From Paracoccaceae bacterium (GTDB taxonomy: Bacteria > Pseudomonadota > Alphaproteobacteria > Rhodobacterales > Rhodobacteraceae), in the NCBI GenBank assembly GCA_026989055.1, contig JALSKC010000083.1, positions 27,374 through 91,373 of the forward strand: a stretch of DNA of 64,000 bases. The letters are read 5' to 3'. Numbering within the stretch: the stretch's first letter is position 1; every line of letters starts with the position of its first letter. The position numbers and the translations under genes were made by a program. Positions 1-7,828 of the stretch are shown piece after piece. The notes under the pieces are model-generated. The model did no database searches and was not told the origin of the DNA. It was given only the letters and a program-made list of their open reading frames with translations.

Positions 1-1
1 G

Positions 2-43
2 GAAATGTTCGACCGCACCCGCTTCTTCCGGAAGTTCATCTGA
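2..43 (+). CDS. C-terminal end of an unidentified protein (partial)
   Basis: The left edge carries the last 13 codons of a plus-strand gene, reading EMFDRTRFFRKFI and then TGA. The run is basic and aromatic and gives no family assignment. It converges on mipZ, with a repeat/terminator block in between. An alternative is a chance frame, because only 42 bases can be seen. Confidence 0.35.
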   Translation, partial: EMFDRTRFFRKFI

Positions 44-158
44 CAGCTGCCGCCCTGGGGGCGAACCGTCTTCTCCGTCGCCTCCGGCGCGGCCGGGGTT
101 CGGTTGCCTCCGGCAGGAATGTCCCAGGCAGGAATTCCCCCTGCCGCCTTTCCTCTTG

Positions 159-217
159 CCCGAAATACCTTCGGGGGTGAATTGGCCGTCAGGCCAAGAG
201 GGGGCAGACAGCCCCCT
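159..217 (-). terminator. Triple-hairpin block behind mipZ (intergenic mosaic repeat)
   Basis: Three perfect inverted repeats follow each other: CCCGA/TCGGG (159-163 and 171-175), TTGGCC/GGCCAA (182-187 and 192-197) and AGGGGGC/GCCCCCT (199-205 and 211-217). The last begins 10 bases beyond the mipZ stop, so mipZ transcripts would meet it first. There is no U-tract. I recall this arrangement as a recurrent gap element in Rhodobacterales; related blocks lie near 21345 and 57428 and a fragment at 6718. Confidence 0.6.
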
Positions 218-226
218 GTGCCAGGT

Positions 227-1039
227 TCAGAAATCCACCTCGACCCCGGGCAGTTCCAGTGCCTTGATCAGGTCGCGCAGCTCCTGGCGCGCGGCCACGT
301 TGGAAATGTTCATCTGTCCCTTCACTCCGATGTCGCGCAGATCCAGCAGGGTCAGCCCGCGCGGGAACAGCTCGCGGAAGATCACCCGTTCGCCGAAGCC
401 CGGCGCCACCCGGAAGCCGATCCGCCGCGCCAGATCCTCCAGGGCATCGCCGATCTTCTTCTTGTTGTGCATCTGCTGGGCGCCGAGGCGGTTGCGGATC
501 ACCACCCAGTCCACCGGGTCGAGCCCGGCCTGGGCGCGCAGCTGGCGGGCGTTCCACACCATTTCCGAATAGACAGACGGGCCGATGATCCGGTTGCCGT
601 CCGGATCCACATGGGCGAGCAGATCGAAGTCGATGAAGCTGTCGTTCATCGGCGTGATCAGGGTATCGGCCAGAGAATGCGCCACCTGGCTGAGCCGGGT
701 ATGCGAGCCGGGGCAGTCGATGAGAATGAAGTCGCAGCTCTTTTCCATCGCGGCAATGGCAACCGACAGCCGGCGATCGTAGATGTTTTCTCCGGCCGGA
801 AGCGAAGCCTTGTCGATCTCGGGCAGTGGGTGCAGATCGGGCATCGGCAGCGCAATTTCCTGGCGCTGGCAGAATGTCTGCCGGTTCTGGATGTAGCGCG
901 CGAAACTGCGCTGGCGCAGATCCAGGTCGAGCCCGCCGACCCTGTGCCCCATTCTGGCCAGCGCGGTCGCCACATGCATGGACACGGTGGATTTTCCCGC
1001 GCCCCCCTTCTCGTTCCCGACGACAATGATATGCGCCAT
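227..1039 (-). CDS. mipZ: Division-plane positioning ATPase MipZ
   Basis: A ParA/MinD-superfamily ATPase of 270 residues. The deviant Walker A motif KGGAGKST is at residues 11-18, with the signature lysine at 11 and the catalytic P-loop lysine at 16. Walker B is FILIDCPG, and NDSFIDFDLL and IYDRRL-type stretches match MipZ rather than chromosomal ParA. In Caulobacter MipZ binds ParB near the origin and forms a polar gradient that inhibits FtsZ, placing the division site at midcell; the same role is inferred here. It stands alone, with a hairpin block downstream and the permease upstream on the same strand 129 bp away. The ATG start matches the family N-terminus. Confidence 0.9.
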   Translation of the reverse strand: MAHIIVVGNEKGGAGKSTVSMHVATALARMGHRVGGLDLDLRQRSFARYIQNRQTFCQRQEIALPMPDLHPLPEIDKASLPAGENIYDRRLSVAIAAMEKSCDFILIDCPGSHTRLSQVAHSLADTLITPMNDSFIDFDLLAHVDPDGNRIIGPSVYSEMVWNARQLRAQAGLDPVDWVVIRNRLGAQQMHNKKKIGDALEDLARRIGFRVAPGFGERVIFRELFPRGLTLLDLRDIGVKGQMNISNVAARQELRDLIKALELPGVEVDF

Positions 1040-1168
1040 GCCGGTTCCTCGTCACTGCTGCGCCGGTTCGTCTGTTCCGGATCGCGGCTACTATATGTTG
1101 GGCGGGTGGCGAAGAAAAGCGCTGCCTCTGCCCCCCGCCCTTGCCGCGGGCCGCCCGCGCCCGGCCGG

Positions 1169-2368
1169 TCAGGCCGCCGCCGCTTCTCCGAACAGGGCGA
1201 TCGCCCCCCCCAGCAGGGCCAGGGCCAGAAAGGCCAGGCCCCTGCCTGTCCGTCCCCGTCGCCGGGATGCCAGCGCGGCAATGAGTGCCTGCACCGCGTA
1301 ATAGGCGGCAAAGGCCCGCGACGCATAGGCGATGATCTCGAACAGATCGGCCCGCCAGGTCAGCACCAGCCCGACGGCTGTCAGCAGGGCATAGACCTGG
1401 CGCGGCGACAGCCGCCCCCGCGTCAGCTCGCAGAGCAGCCCGCCCGAGCTGCCGGTATCCGCCACGGCGGCGCTGAACTGCGAGGCCAGGGCAGCGGCCA
1501 CCAGCAGCAGCGGCAGGACCGGGGCGACCGCCTCCATCATCTCGATGATGGCGGTTTCGTCGGGCACGATCGCGCCCGCGGGGAAGGCATAGGCCAAAAG
1601 GAGGATGTAGGCCATGTAGATTGCACCGGAAATCCACTGTGCCCGGCGCATGGCGCGGATGCGGGTGCGGGCATCGTATTCCCGCCCCAGGTAGCGGGCA
1701 GTCTCGAACCCCTGGACCGTGACGATCAGCCCGAAGGCCAGTGTCAGCGCCGCCGTTCCCGACAGCCGGGGCGGGTTCAGGATCAGCGCGCCGGCAGCAA
1801 GCCTGTCGGCAAGGAAAAGGGCCATCCCGACGAGCAGGCCGGCGATGATCGCCAGCTTCAGGCTGACCGAAACATATTCGAGGCTTTCCAGCATCCGGAA
1901 GCCGCGGGTCCAGCCGAGAACCAGGATCAGCATGAATACCGCGCTCGTCAGAAGCCGGGCGCCGGTCGGGCTGTCGGCCGCGATCAGGCTCAGCCCGAAA
2001 GCGCCGAACAGGTTCAGGTAATAGGCCACCGAGATCATGTAGGCGAAGCCGAGCAGCGCCGAGGCGATGGCCTCCAGCCGTTCTTCCGGGCGGGAACGCA
2101 GATCCGGGCCGGCGGCCAGCTCGGCGATGTTGAGGCGGATTGCGGCGCCGAACAGCCAGGCGGCCAGGCAGAGGCCGGCCATCACGAGCGGGGCACAGGC
2201 GCCGAAGGAAATCAGCAGGATCGGGCCGAGCACCAGAAAGCCGCTGCCGATGATCGAGGCCAGCGGCGTGATCGTCGCGCGCCACCCGCGCGCGTTCCGG
2301 ACCGGGCGCGCCCACATCGCGCCTGCCGCCAGCACCGCCGCGCCCAGGATCGCCGGATCAGGCGCCAT
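1169..2368 (-). CDS. APC-superfamily amino acid permease-like transporter
   Basis: A polytopic membrane protein of 399 residues, with about 10-12 hydrophobic segments. The N-terminal stretch ITPLASIIGSGFLVLGPIL resembles the unwound TM1 of amino acid-polyamine-organocation (APC) transporters. The substrate cannot be told. The frame stays open upstream of the ATG at 2368, but that ATG has a strong GGAGGG ribosome site, whereas the upstream part would give a basic low-complexity leader, so I prefer 2368. It lies between rpmE and mipZ on the same strand with gaps over 100 bp, so it is probably transcribed on its own. Confidence 0.75.
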   Translation of the reverse strand: MAPDPAILGAAVLAAGAMWARPVRNARGWRATITPLASIIGSGFLVLGPILLISFGACAPLVMAGLCLAAWLFGAAIRLNIAELAAGPDLRSRPEERLEAIASALLGFAYMISVAYYLNLFGAFGLSLIAADSPTGARLLTSAVFMLILVLGWTRGFRMLESLEYVSVSLKLAIIAGLLVGMALFLADRLAAGALILNPPRLSGTAALTLAFGLIVTVQGFETARYLGREYDARTRIRAMRRAQWISGAIYMAYILLLAYAFPAGAIVPDETAIIEMMEAVAPVLPLLLVAAALASQFSAAVADTGSSGGLLCELTRGRLSPRQVYALLTAVGLVLTWRADLFEIIAYASRAFAAYYAVQALIAALASRRRGRTGRGLAFLALALLGGAIALFGEAAAA

Positions 2369-2527
2369 GCCGCCCTCCCTGCCGGCACGGGCACGCCGCT
2401 GCGGAAAGGCGGCACCGCGCCGGCCGGCCGGGCGGGCGTTTCGGGGGCACGGAACTGCCGGCCGGAAAAGGAAAGCGCCGCCCCCTGCGCGGGACGGCAC
2501 CGGAGTTTCCTGCGCGAGGCGGCTGGA

Positions 2528-2749
2528 TCAGAAGCCCAGCCCCTCGTATTTCTTCTTGAACTTCGAGACCCGCCCGCCGGTATCCACCAGCCGGGTGCCG
2601 CCGCCGGTCCAGGCCGGGTGCACGCTCGGGTCCACGTCCAGCGCCAGCGTGTCGCCTTCCTTTCCCCAGGTCGATTTCATCTGCACCACGTCGCCGTTGG
2701 TCATCTTGACGTTGATGACGTGGTAGTCGGGGTGGATGTCCTTCTTCAT
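2528..2749 (-). CDS. rpmE: 50S ribosomal protein L31
   Basis: L31 of 73 residues, a protein of the large-subunit central protuberance. It starts [10 protein letters not shown] and has no cysteine, so it is the zinc-free (C-minus) form and not the CxxC zinc form. It lies 12 bp after rplS and is the last gene of the minus-strand rpsP-bluB-rimM-trmD-rplS-rpmE run, an order common in Rhodobacterales. Confidence 0.95.
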   Translation of the reverse strand: MKKDIHPDYHVINVKMTNGDVVQMKSTWGKEGDTLALDVDPSVHPAWTGGGTRLVDTGGRVSKFKKKYEGLGF

Positions 2750-2761
2750 CGCGCGGCTCCC

Positions 2762-3145
2762 TTATGCCCTGTCGCCGTCCAGCGGCTTGTAGTTGCTGTC
2801 CTCGGCGATCCGGGCCGACTTGCCGCGGCGGGAGCGCAGATAATACAGCTTGGCGCGGCGCACCCTGCCGCGGCGCACCACGGTGATGCTGTCGATGTTG
2901 GTCGAGTGCAGCGGGAACACCCGCTCCACGCCCTCGCCGAAGGAGATCTTGCGCACGGTGAAGGAGCCGGCGATGCCGTTCCCGTTCTTGCGGGAAATGC
3001 ACACCCCTTCGTAGTTCTGCACCCGCGAACGATTGCCCTCGGTCACCTTGTAGCCGACGCGCACGGTGTCGCCGGCCTTGAAATCCGGGATCTTCCTGCC
3101 GAGCGCCGCGATCTGCTCGGCCTCCAGCTCCGCGATCAGGTCCAT
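2762..3145 (-). CDS. rplS: 50S ribosomal protein L19
   Basis: L19 of 127 residues, found at the interface of the two ribosomal subunits. The core is recognisable ([18 protein letters not shown] and the [14 protein letters not shown] segment). It has an AGGAG ribosome site 5-10 bases before ATG. A small hairpin lies between it and the upstream trmD stop. rpsP, rimM, trmD and rplS form the classic conserved set, here with bluB inserted after rpsP. Confidence 0.96.
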   Translation of the reverse strand: MDLIAELEAEQIAALGRKIPDFKAGDTVRVGYKVTEGNRSRVQNYEGVCISRKNGNGIAGSFTVRKISFGEGVERVFPLHSTNIDSITVVRRGRVRRAKLYYLRSRRGKSARIAEDSNYKPLDGDRA

Positions 3146-3167
3146 CTGATCAACTCCTGTGTTCGCT

Positions 3168-3183
3168 CGGGGTTGGTGCCCCG
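3168..3183 (-). promoter_or_regulatory. Hairpin in the trmD-rplS gap
   Basis: A perfect 5-bp GC stem (CGGGG/CCCCG, 6-base loop) lies in the 54-bp gap, 22 bases before the rplS start. It could be an RNA processing or translational control element that uncouples L19 output from TrmD. There is no direct evidence beyond position and symmetry. Confidence 0.3.
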
Positions 3184-3199
3184 AAGATGTCTCGCGCCC

Positions 3200-4030
3200 T
3201 CATTGCTCTGCGTCTTCGTCCGGGTCCCCGCCGCGCCTTGCGCGGTAAGCCCGCCAGAGGTCAGGTCGTCGTTCCTTGGTCAGCCTTTCGGCCATTTCCC
3301 GCCGCCAGTCGGCGATCGCCCCGTGATGGCCCGAGCGAAGCACCTCGGGTATCTCGCGGCCCTCCCAGACGGCGGGCTTGGTGTACTGGGGATGCTCAAG
3401 CAGAAAGTCCGAGAAGGATTCCTCCTCGGTCGAGGCCTGATTCCCGAGCACGCGGGGTATAAGCCGAACGCATGCGTCAATCAAGGCCTGTGCGGCGATC
3501 TCTCCACCGGTCAGGATGAAGTCGCCCAGGCTGACCTCCTCGATGCCGTAGGCCTCGATCACGCGCTCGTCCACGCCTTCGAACCGGCCGCACAGAAGCG
3601 TGACCCCGTCGGCCCGAGCCAGCCTCCCGGCCTTGCGCTGGTCGAAGGGTTTTCCCCTTGGCGACAAATAGATGACGGGCCAGTCGGCGCCGGGCTTCAC
3701 GCCCCGCGCGGCGTGCTCCAGCGCGCGCGCCACCACGTCCGCACGCAGCACCATGCCCGCACCCCCGCCCGCCGGCGTGTCATCGACGTTGCGATGCCTG
3801 CCTTCGCCGAAGGCGCGCAGGTCGATGGTCTCCAGCTGCCACAGCCCGGCCTTCAGCGCCCTGCCGGTCAGGCTTTCGCCCAGCACGCCGGGGAATGCCT
3901 GCGGCAGCAGCGTGATCACCTTTGCCCCCCATGCGCCGGCCAGCCCGGTTTCGCTCATCAGCTCGCGGGGCTTCGGGCTGGGCGCGATCGACTTGCGCCC
4001 ATGCGATCGGATCTGGGGCTTGTCGGCCAT
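3200..4030 (-). CDS. trmD: tRNA (guanine-N1)-methyltransferase TrmD
   Basis: Makes m1G37 in tRNAs with G36 using S-adenosylmethionine, which prevents +1 frameshifting. Family landmarks are VITLLPQAFPG, the trefoil-knot SAM loop (LLCGRFEGVDERVIE, then SLGDFILTGGE) and the C-terminal helical domain. The length is 276 residues from ATG 4030. It carries an N-terminal extension of about 30 residues with RSHGRKSI, which I recall from Rhodobacterales TrmD. A TTG at 4048 and an ATG at 3958 are alternative starts. It sits in the rimM-trmD-rplS block with a 250-bp gap after rimM. Confidence 0.93.
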   Translation of the reverse strand: MADKPQIRSHGRKSIAPSPKPRELMSETGLAGAWGAKVITLLPQAFPGVLGESLTGRALKAGLWQLETIDLRAFGEGRHRNVDDTPAGGGAGMVLRADVVARALEHAARGVKPGADWPVIYLSPRGKPFDQRKAGRLARADGVTLLCGRFEGVDERVIEAYGIEEVSLGDFILTGGEIAAQALIDACVRLIPRVLGNQASTEEESFSDFLLEHPQYTKPAVWEGREIPEVLRSGHHGAIADWRREMAERLTKERRPDLWRAYRARRGGDPDEDAEQ

Positions 4031-4280
4031 GCTCCGGCAATATCGCAAACTGCCGATACTGCAAAGGGGATGGCGGGCAAAGGAGACGGCACCGCAAGGG
4101 TGCTGCGGCGCGGCGGGGGCGGCGCGGCGGGCCGCTGGCGGGGATGTTCCCGGCCAGCAGAAACGGGACCGGCCTTCTTTCGCTCCGAGGCATCTTCGGG
4201 GGAAATGGCCGCCGCAGGCGGGCGGAGGAACAGGCGGCCCCCGTCCTGCCGGCAGGGGGCTCCCCGGGTCGGCGGAAGGT

Positions 4281-4784
4281 TCAGAACAGGCCTGCGGGCG
4301 GGTCGATGATGATGCGCCCGCCGGCCAGATCGACAGTGGGCACGATGGTGCGGGTAAACGGCACCAGCACCGTGGCCGACTGGCCCGGCATCTGCACTTC
4401 CAGCAGGTCGCCGGCGCCGTGATCGTGCACTGCCTTCACGGTGCCCAGGGGGGCACCGCCGGTGTCCAGCGCCACAAGCCCGATCAGGTCGGCGTGGTAG
4501 TATTCGTCGTCGGGCAGATCGGGCAGGCGGTCGCGGTCGGCCAGCAGGACGGTGCCGCGCAGCGCCGCGGCCTGTTCGCGGGTCGTGACCCCCGACAGTC
4601 GCGCGGCAAAGCCGCCCTTGACCGGGCGCAGGATGGTGACCGAATAGCCCCCGGGGTTCGCCTCCGTATAAAGCGGGGCGTAGTCGGCTATGGCTTCGGG
4701 TTCGGCGCAGAAGCTTTTCAGCCGCACCTCGCCTGCGGTTCCGAAGGCCCCGGCGATGGCACCGACGACGATGCGTTTCGACAT
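4281..4784 (-). CDS. rimM: 16S rRNA processing protein RimM
   Basis: 30S-subunit maturation factor that binds S19 and helps assemble the 16S head domain. The 167 residues cover an N-terminal RimM barrel ([20 protein letters not shown]) and a C-terminal PRC barrel ([13 protein letters not shown] and DLLEVQ). It lies 10 bp after bluB. The 250 bp between it and trmD is GC-rich and shows no gene. Confidence 0.94.
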   Translation of the reverse strand: MSKRIVVGAIAGAFGTAGEVRLKSFCAEPEAIADYAPLYTEANPGGYSVTILRPVKGGFAARLSGVTTREQAAALRGTVLLADRDRLPDLPDDEYYHADLIGLVALDTGGAPLGTVKAVHDHGAGDLLEVQMPGQSATVLVPFTRTIVPTVDLAGGRIIIDPPAGLF

Positions 4785-4794
4785 GGGCGGCCTC

Positions 4795-5436
4795 CTAGCG
4801 GATCAGGCAATCCGGGCTGGGCTTGCGCGTTTCCCAGCCGGCGGTCTGCAGTTCTGGTGTTTCGCCTTCTTCCTCGGGCCAGCCGAGGCAGAGATAGCCG
4901 ACCAGGCGCCAGCTTTCCGGCACTGCGAGATCGGATGCGAGCCGCGCCGGGTCGAGAATCGAGACCCAGCCCAGCCCCAGCCCGTGGGCACGGGTCACCA
5001 GCCAGAACTGGGTGATCGCGGCGACCACCGAATAGCGGCGCATCTCGGGCATGGTGGCGGCGCCGAGGCCTGCGCCCTTGGGCGTGGCCTCGTCGCAGAA
5101 CACCGCCAGCTGCACCGGCGCCTCGCGCATGCCCGAGAGTTTCAGCCCCGCGTAAAGCCTGGCCCTGTCGCCCGAATAGCCGGCCAGCGCCCGGGCGTTG
5201 GCCGCTTCGAAATTGGCCAGCGCCGCGGCGCGGGCGGCATCGCTTTCGATACGCACCACGCGCCAGGGTTCGCTGAGCCCCACCGAGGGCGCCAGGGTGA
5301 AACTCGCCAGGCAGAGTTCCAGCAGGGCCGGCTCCACCGGGTCGGCGCGAAAGCGGCGCACGTCGCGCCGGAGCCGCAGCAGCCGGTCGAGATCGCCCCG
5401 GAAGGCGTCGGAAAACGTCGCGCCCGGCGCGGCCAA
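4795..5436 (-). CDS. bluB: 5,6-dimethylbenzimidazole synthase BluB
   Basis: An aerobic enzyme that breaks down FMNH2 to give 5,6-dimethylbenzimidazole, the lower ligand of vitamin B12. The 213 residues have the nitroreductase-like fold, with [12 protein letters not shown] near the N-terminus (flavin contact), [12 protein letters not shown], and [20 protein letters not shown] followed by GWVSILDP, all typical of BluB and not of ordinary nitroreductases. The start is TTG at 5436, two bases after the rpsP stop; no upstream ATG fits, and the GAG ending rpsP would serve as ribosome site. It therefore depends on translation of rpsP. Confidence 0.9.
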   Translation of the reverse strand: MAAPGATFSDAFRGDLDRLLRLRRDVRRFRADPVEPALLELCLASFTLAPSVGLSEPWRVVRIESDAARAAALANFEAANARALAGYSGDRARLYAGLKLSGMREAPVQLAVFCDEATPKGAGLGAATMPEMRRYSVVAAITQFWLVTRAHGLGLGWVSILDPARLASDLAVPESWRLVGYLCLGWPEEEGETPELQTAGWETRKPSPDCLIR

Positions 5437-5438
5437 GG

Positions 5439-5834
5439 TTACTCGGCGCTTTCTTCGGCCGGCTCGTCAGCCGGGGCGGCGGCGGCTTCGGCGGCGGCGG
5501 CGGCCCTGGCGGCCTTTTCTTCGAGCCGTTCCCTGGTCTTGGCGTGCATCTCGCCCTTCTTCGGGTTGTTGCGTTCCTTCTTTTCGAGAACACCGGCGGC
5601 TTCGAGGAAGCGCGCCACCCGGTCGGTGGGCTTGGCGCCCAGGTCAAGCCAGTGCCTGATGCGCTCGACGTTCATCTTCACGCGCTCTTCGCTGTCCTTC
5701 GGCAGGAGCGGGTTGTAGGTGCCCAGCTTCTCGATGAAGCGCCCGTCGCGCGGCATCCGGCTGTCGGCGGCGACGATGCGGTAGAAGGGGCGTTTCTTGG
5801 AGCCGCCGCGGGCCAGTCTGATTTTCATTGCCAT
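5439..5834 (-). CDS. rpsP: 30S ribosomal protein S16
   Basis: S16, needed for 30S body assembly. The first 80 residues are the conserved core ([30 protein letters not shown]). The protein is 131 residues because of an alanine/glutamate-rich C-terminal tail (residues about 100-131), a lengthening common in alphaproteobacteria. The ATG is at 5834, with a second ATG two codons later that could also start. bluB follows after two bases and a chorismate mutase precedes it. Confidence 0.96.
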   Translation of the reverse strand: MAMKIRLARGGSKKRPFYRIVAADSRMPRDGRFIEKLGTYNPLLPKDSEERVKMNVERIRHWLDLGAKPTDRVARFLEAAGVLEKKERNNPKKGEMHAKTRERLEEKAARAAAAAEAAAAPADEPAEESAE

Positions 5835-5884
5835 GAGTGTGTTTCTCCTGTTTCACGTGTTGGTTGAAAGGGTGCAACCCCTTG

Positions 5885-6172
5885 TCATTTCCGGTGTTTC
5901 CGGTGGTGACGGATGACTTCCTCTATGATGAAGCCGAGGAACTTGCGGGCGAATTCCGGGTCGAGGTCGGCCTCGACCGCCATCTTTTCGAGCCGTGCGA
6001 TCTGCTCGGCCTCGCGCGCCGGGTCGGAGGGCGGCAGGGCGTGTTCGGCCTTCAGCTTGCCCACCGCCTGGGTCTGGCGGAAGCGTTCGGCCAGGGTATA
6101 GACCAGGATCGCGTCCAGCCGGTCGATGCTGTCGCGGTGCTCCTTCAGAAGGGTCGCGGCGTCGTCGGTCAT
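5885..6172 (-). CDS. Chorismate mutase, AroQ type
   Basis: Converts chorismate to prephenate for phenylalanine and tyrosine. At 95 residues it matches the stand-alone AroQ helical domain: the RDSIDRLD helix, the AERFRQTQAVGKLK segment with the active-site Arg/Lys, and a final helix FLGFIIEEVIRHH. Its ATG overlaps the stop of the preceding acetyltransferase by four bases (ATGA), so it is translationally coupled. This SRP/ribosome gene context is common in Rhodobacterales. Confidence 0.9.
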   Translation of the reverse strand: MTDDAATLLKEHRDSIDRLDAILVYTLAERFRQTQAVGKLKAEHALPPSDPAREAEQIARLEKMAVEADLDPEFARKFLGFIIEEVIRHHRKHRK

Positions 6173-6756
6173 TGCAGCTCCTCCGGGGCCGGGTGGCGGT
6201 AGATCATCTGGGTGGTTCCGGCGACGTCTTCGAACGTGCCTTCGAAACGCGCGCCGAGCCTCTCGGCCAGCGCAACCGAGCGGGTGTTGCCGGGCAGGAT
6301 GTAGCTGGGCAGGGCGCCGAAGCCGAGGTGGCTGCAGGCGTATCGGCGCGCGGCCCGGGCGGCCTCGAACACGATCCCCCTGCCTTCGGCCCCTTCGAAG
6401 GCGACCCAGCCCAGTTCCGCCTCGGGCCAGCCTTCGGGGTGCCACAGGCCGGTGATGCCGTATATGGCGCCGGTTTCCTTGTCGGTGATGGTCCAGTAGC
6501 CGTAGCCGCGCAGCAGCCAGTGGCCGACGGAGGAAGCGAACCAGCGCCAGGCGCCGTTGCGGCTTTCGGCCCCGCCGAAGCCCCAGGCGCGCTTTTCGTC
6601 GGCGAAGAATGCGGCGTGGGCTTCGAAGTCCTGCGCTTCGGGGCCGCGCAGGATCAGGCGCTCGGTTTCGATGACGGGGGCATCGACCGCGAGCGTGGTG
6701 CGCGTGGCGGGGGCGGGATGCCTCCGGCGGGAGTATTTGGGGCAAGATGAAGCCAT
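6169..6756 (-). CDS. GNAT-family N-acetyltransferase (third of three)
   Basis: A RimJ/RimL-type GNAT of 195 residues: ETERLILRGPEAQDFEAHAAF, then the acetyl-CoA site EGRGIVFEAARAA and the strand-helix LPGNTRSVALAERLGARFEG. The substrate is unknown. Its start codon shares one base with the stop of the preceding paralogue (TGATG). The first about 18 codons (MASSCPKYSRRRHPAP...) are the translation of an intergenic mosaic-repeat fragment, so the natural GNAT start was probably replaced or extended by the repeat. It overlaps the chorismate mutase start by four bases. Confidence 0.85.
   Translation of the reverse strand: MASSCPKYSRRRHPAPATRTTLAVDAPVIETERLILRGPEAQDFEAHAAFFADEKRAWGFGGAESRNGAWRWFASSVGHWLLRGYGYWTITDKETGAIYGITGLWHPEGWPEAELGWVAFEGAEGRGIVFEAARAARRYACSHLGFGALPSYILPGNTRSVALAERLGARFEGTFEDVAGTTQMIYRHPAPEELQ
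6718..6750 (-). repeat. Mosaic-repeat fragment inside a GNAT 5' end
   Basis: Read on the minus strand the segment gives CTTCATCTTGCCCCAAATAC and then CTCCCGCCGGAGGCATC. I recall this string as a frequent Rhodobacterales intergenic repeat. Related pieces follow mipZ (near 155) and precede the riboswitch (57428, TGCCCAAATACTCC). Here it is read as codons 2-12 or so of the acetyltransferase. Confidence 0.55.
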
Positions 6757-7295
6757 CAGTGCAGCGCCTCCGGCGCCGGGTGGCGGTAGACGAGGCAGGG
6801 CGTGGGATCGTCGTCCTGCGGGCGCTCGGCGGTTTGGTCCAGCGTGCAGCCCAGCCGTTCGGCCAGGGCGATGGAGCGGCTGTTGCCCCGGTCGATATAA
6901 CTGACGGCGGTTGTCCAGCCCATGCGGGCGTAAAGGTGGGCGCGGGCGGCGGTAGCGGCTTCATACGCGTAGCCCTTGCCTTCGGCTTCGACACTCCAGA
7001 GTGACCAGCCGATTTCGCGTTCCGGCCAGGTTTTCGGCTGCCAGCCGCCGGTGACTCCGATGGCGGCGGTTTCGTCGCGCGGCACGATCGCCCACATGCC
7101 GAAGCCGCGCAGCAGCCAGTGGCCGGCGAGGTTCGAGAGAATGCGCCAGACATCGCGCTGGCCGGAAACGGGGCCACCGATGAATGCGGCGCGATCCGAG
7201 GCCATGAAGGCGGCCAGGTTGTCAAAGTCGTCGGCCTGTGGCGCGCGCAGGGTCAGGCGCTCGGTTTCGAGTGTCGGGATGGAGATCGTGATCAT
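6756..7295 (-). CDS. GNAT-family N-acetyltransferase (second of three)
   Basis: A 179-residue RimJ/RimL-type acetyltransferase starting MITISIPTLETERLTLRAPQ. It has the acetyl-CoA binding segment (EAEGKGYAYEAATAARAHLY) and the NSRSIALAERLGC helix. It overlaps both neighbours, the first paralogue by ATGA and the third by TGATG. The ends of all three proteins (YRHPxPExLx) are nearly identical, which points to tandem duplication. The substrate cannot be inferred; ribosomal-protein N-terminal acetylation is a possibility from context only. Confidence 0.87.
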   Translation of the reverse strand: MITISIPTLETERLTLRAPQADDFDNLAAFMASDRAAFIGGPVSGQRDVWRILSNLAGHWLLRGFGMWAIVPRDETAAIGVTGGWQPKTWPEREIGWSLWSVEAEGKGYAYEAATAARAHLYARMGWTTAVSYIDRGNSRSIALAERLGCTLDQTAERPQDDDPTPCLVYRHPAPEALH

Positions 7296-7828
7296 TGCAG
7301 CGCCTCCGGGGTCGGATGGCGGTAGACGATGTGGTTGCCGTAGGGGCAGGGGCTCGCCGCATCGCGCGTGGCCCCCAGACGTTCGGCCAGCCGGATCGAG
7401 GCGGCGTTGTCGGCGTGGATGTAGCTGACGATGGGAGTGCCGGGGAAGGTTTCGCGCGCCCGGTCGCGCAGGGTTTCGGCGGCTTCGGCGGCGATGCCCC
7501 GGCCCTCGAACCCGTCGAACAGGAGCCAGCCGAGCTCCTTGTCGTCGAAATAGGGGTGGTGGTTCAGCCCCACCTGTCCGGCAAGGGGCGCATGTTCGCT
7601 GTCGGCGGTGATTTCGATCGCCAGCCCGCCATGGCCCAGCAGCGCCCATTGCGCCACGTCGCGACAGAAGGATGCCCAGGCCGCGCGCTGGTCCAGCGGT
7701 CCGCCCATGAAGCGCGCGCGCCCCGAGGCCATGAAGCCTGCGTAGGCTTCGAAATCCTCGATCCGGTGGGCGCGCAGGCGGAGGCGCCCGGTTTCGAGCG
7801 TCGGGATATGGGGGGCGGTGCCGGTCAT
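7292..7828 (-). CDS. GNAT-family N-acetyltransferase (first of three)
   Basis: A 178-residue GNAT starting MTGTAPHIPTLETGRLRLRA. The acetyl-CoA loop is EGRGIAAEAAETLRDRA, followed by HADNAASIRLAERLGA. Its ATG overlaps the ffh stop by four bases, so it is made from the ffh message. It is the first of three tandem paralogues between ffh and chorismate mutase. The two later copies are closer to each other in the GHWLLRGxG region, and this copy is the most diverged. Confidence 0.87.
   Translation of the reverse strand: MTGTAPHIPTLETGRLRLRAHRIEDFEAYAGFMASGRARFMGGPLDQRAAWASFCRDVAQWALLGHGGLAIEITADSEHAPLAGQVGLNHHPYFDDKELGWLLFDGFEGRGIAAEAAETLRDRARETFPGTPIVSYIHADNAASIRLAERLGATRDAASPCPYGNHIVYRHPTPEALQ

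Noticed and set aside
104..4309. A 1401-codon open plus-strand frame across mipZ, the permease and ribosomal genes
   Set aside because: It is the antisense shadow of well-recognised minus-strand genes. Its product is Pro/Gly/Arg/His-rich without any family motif, as expected from high GC at third codon positions.
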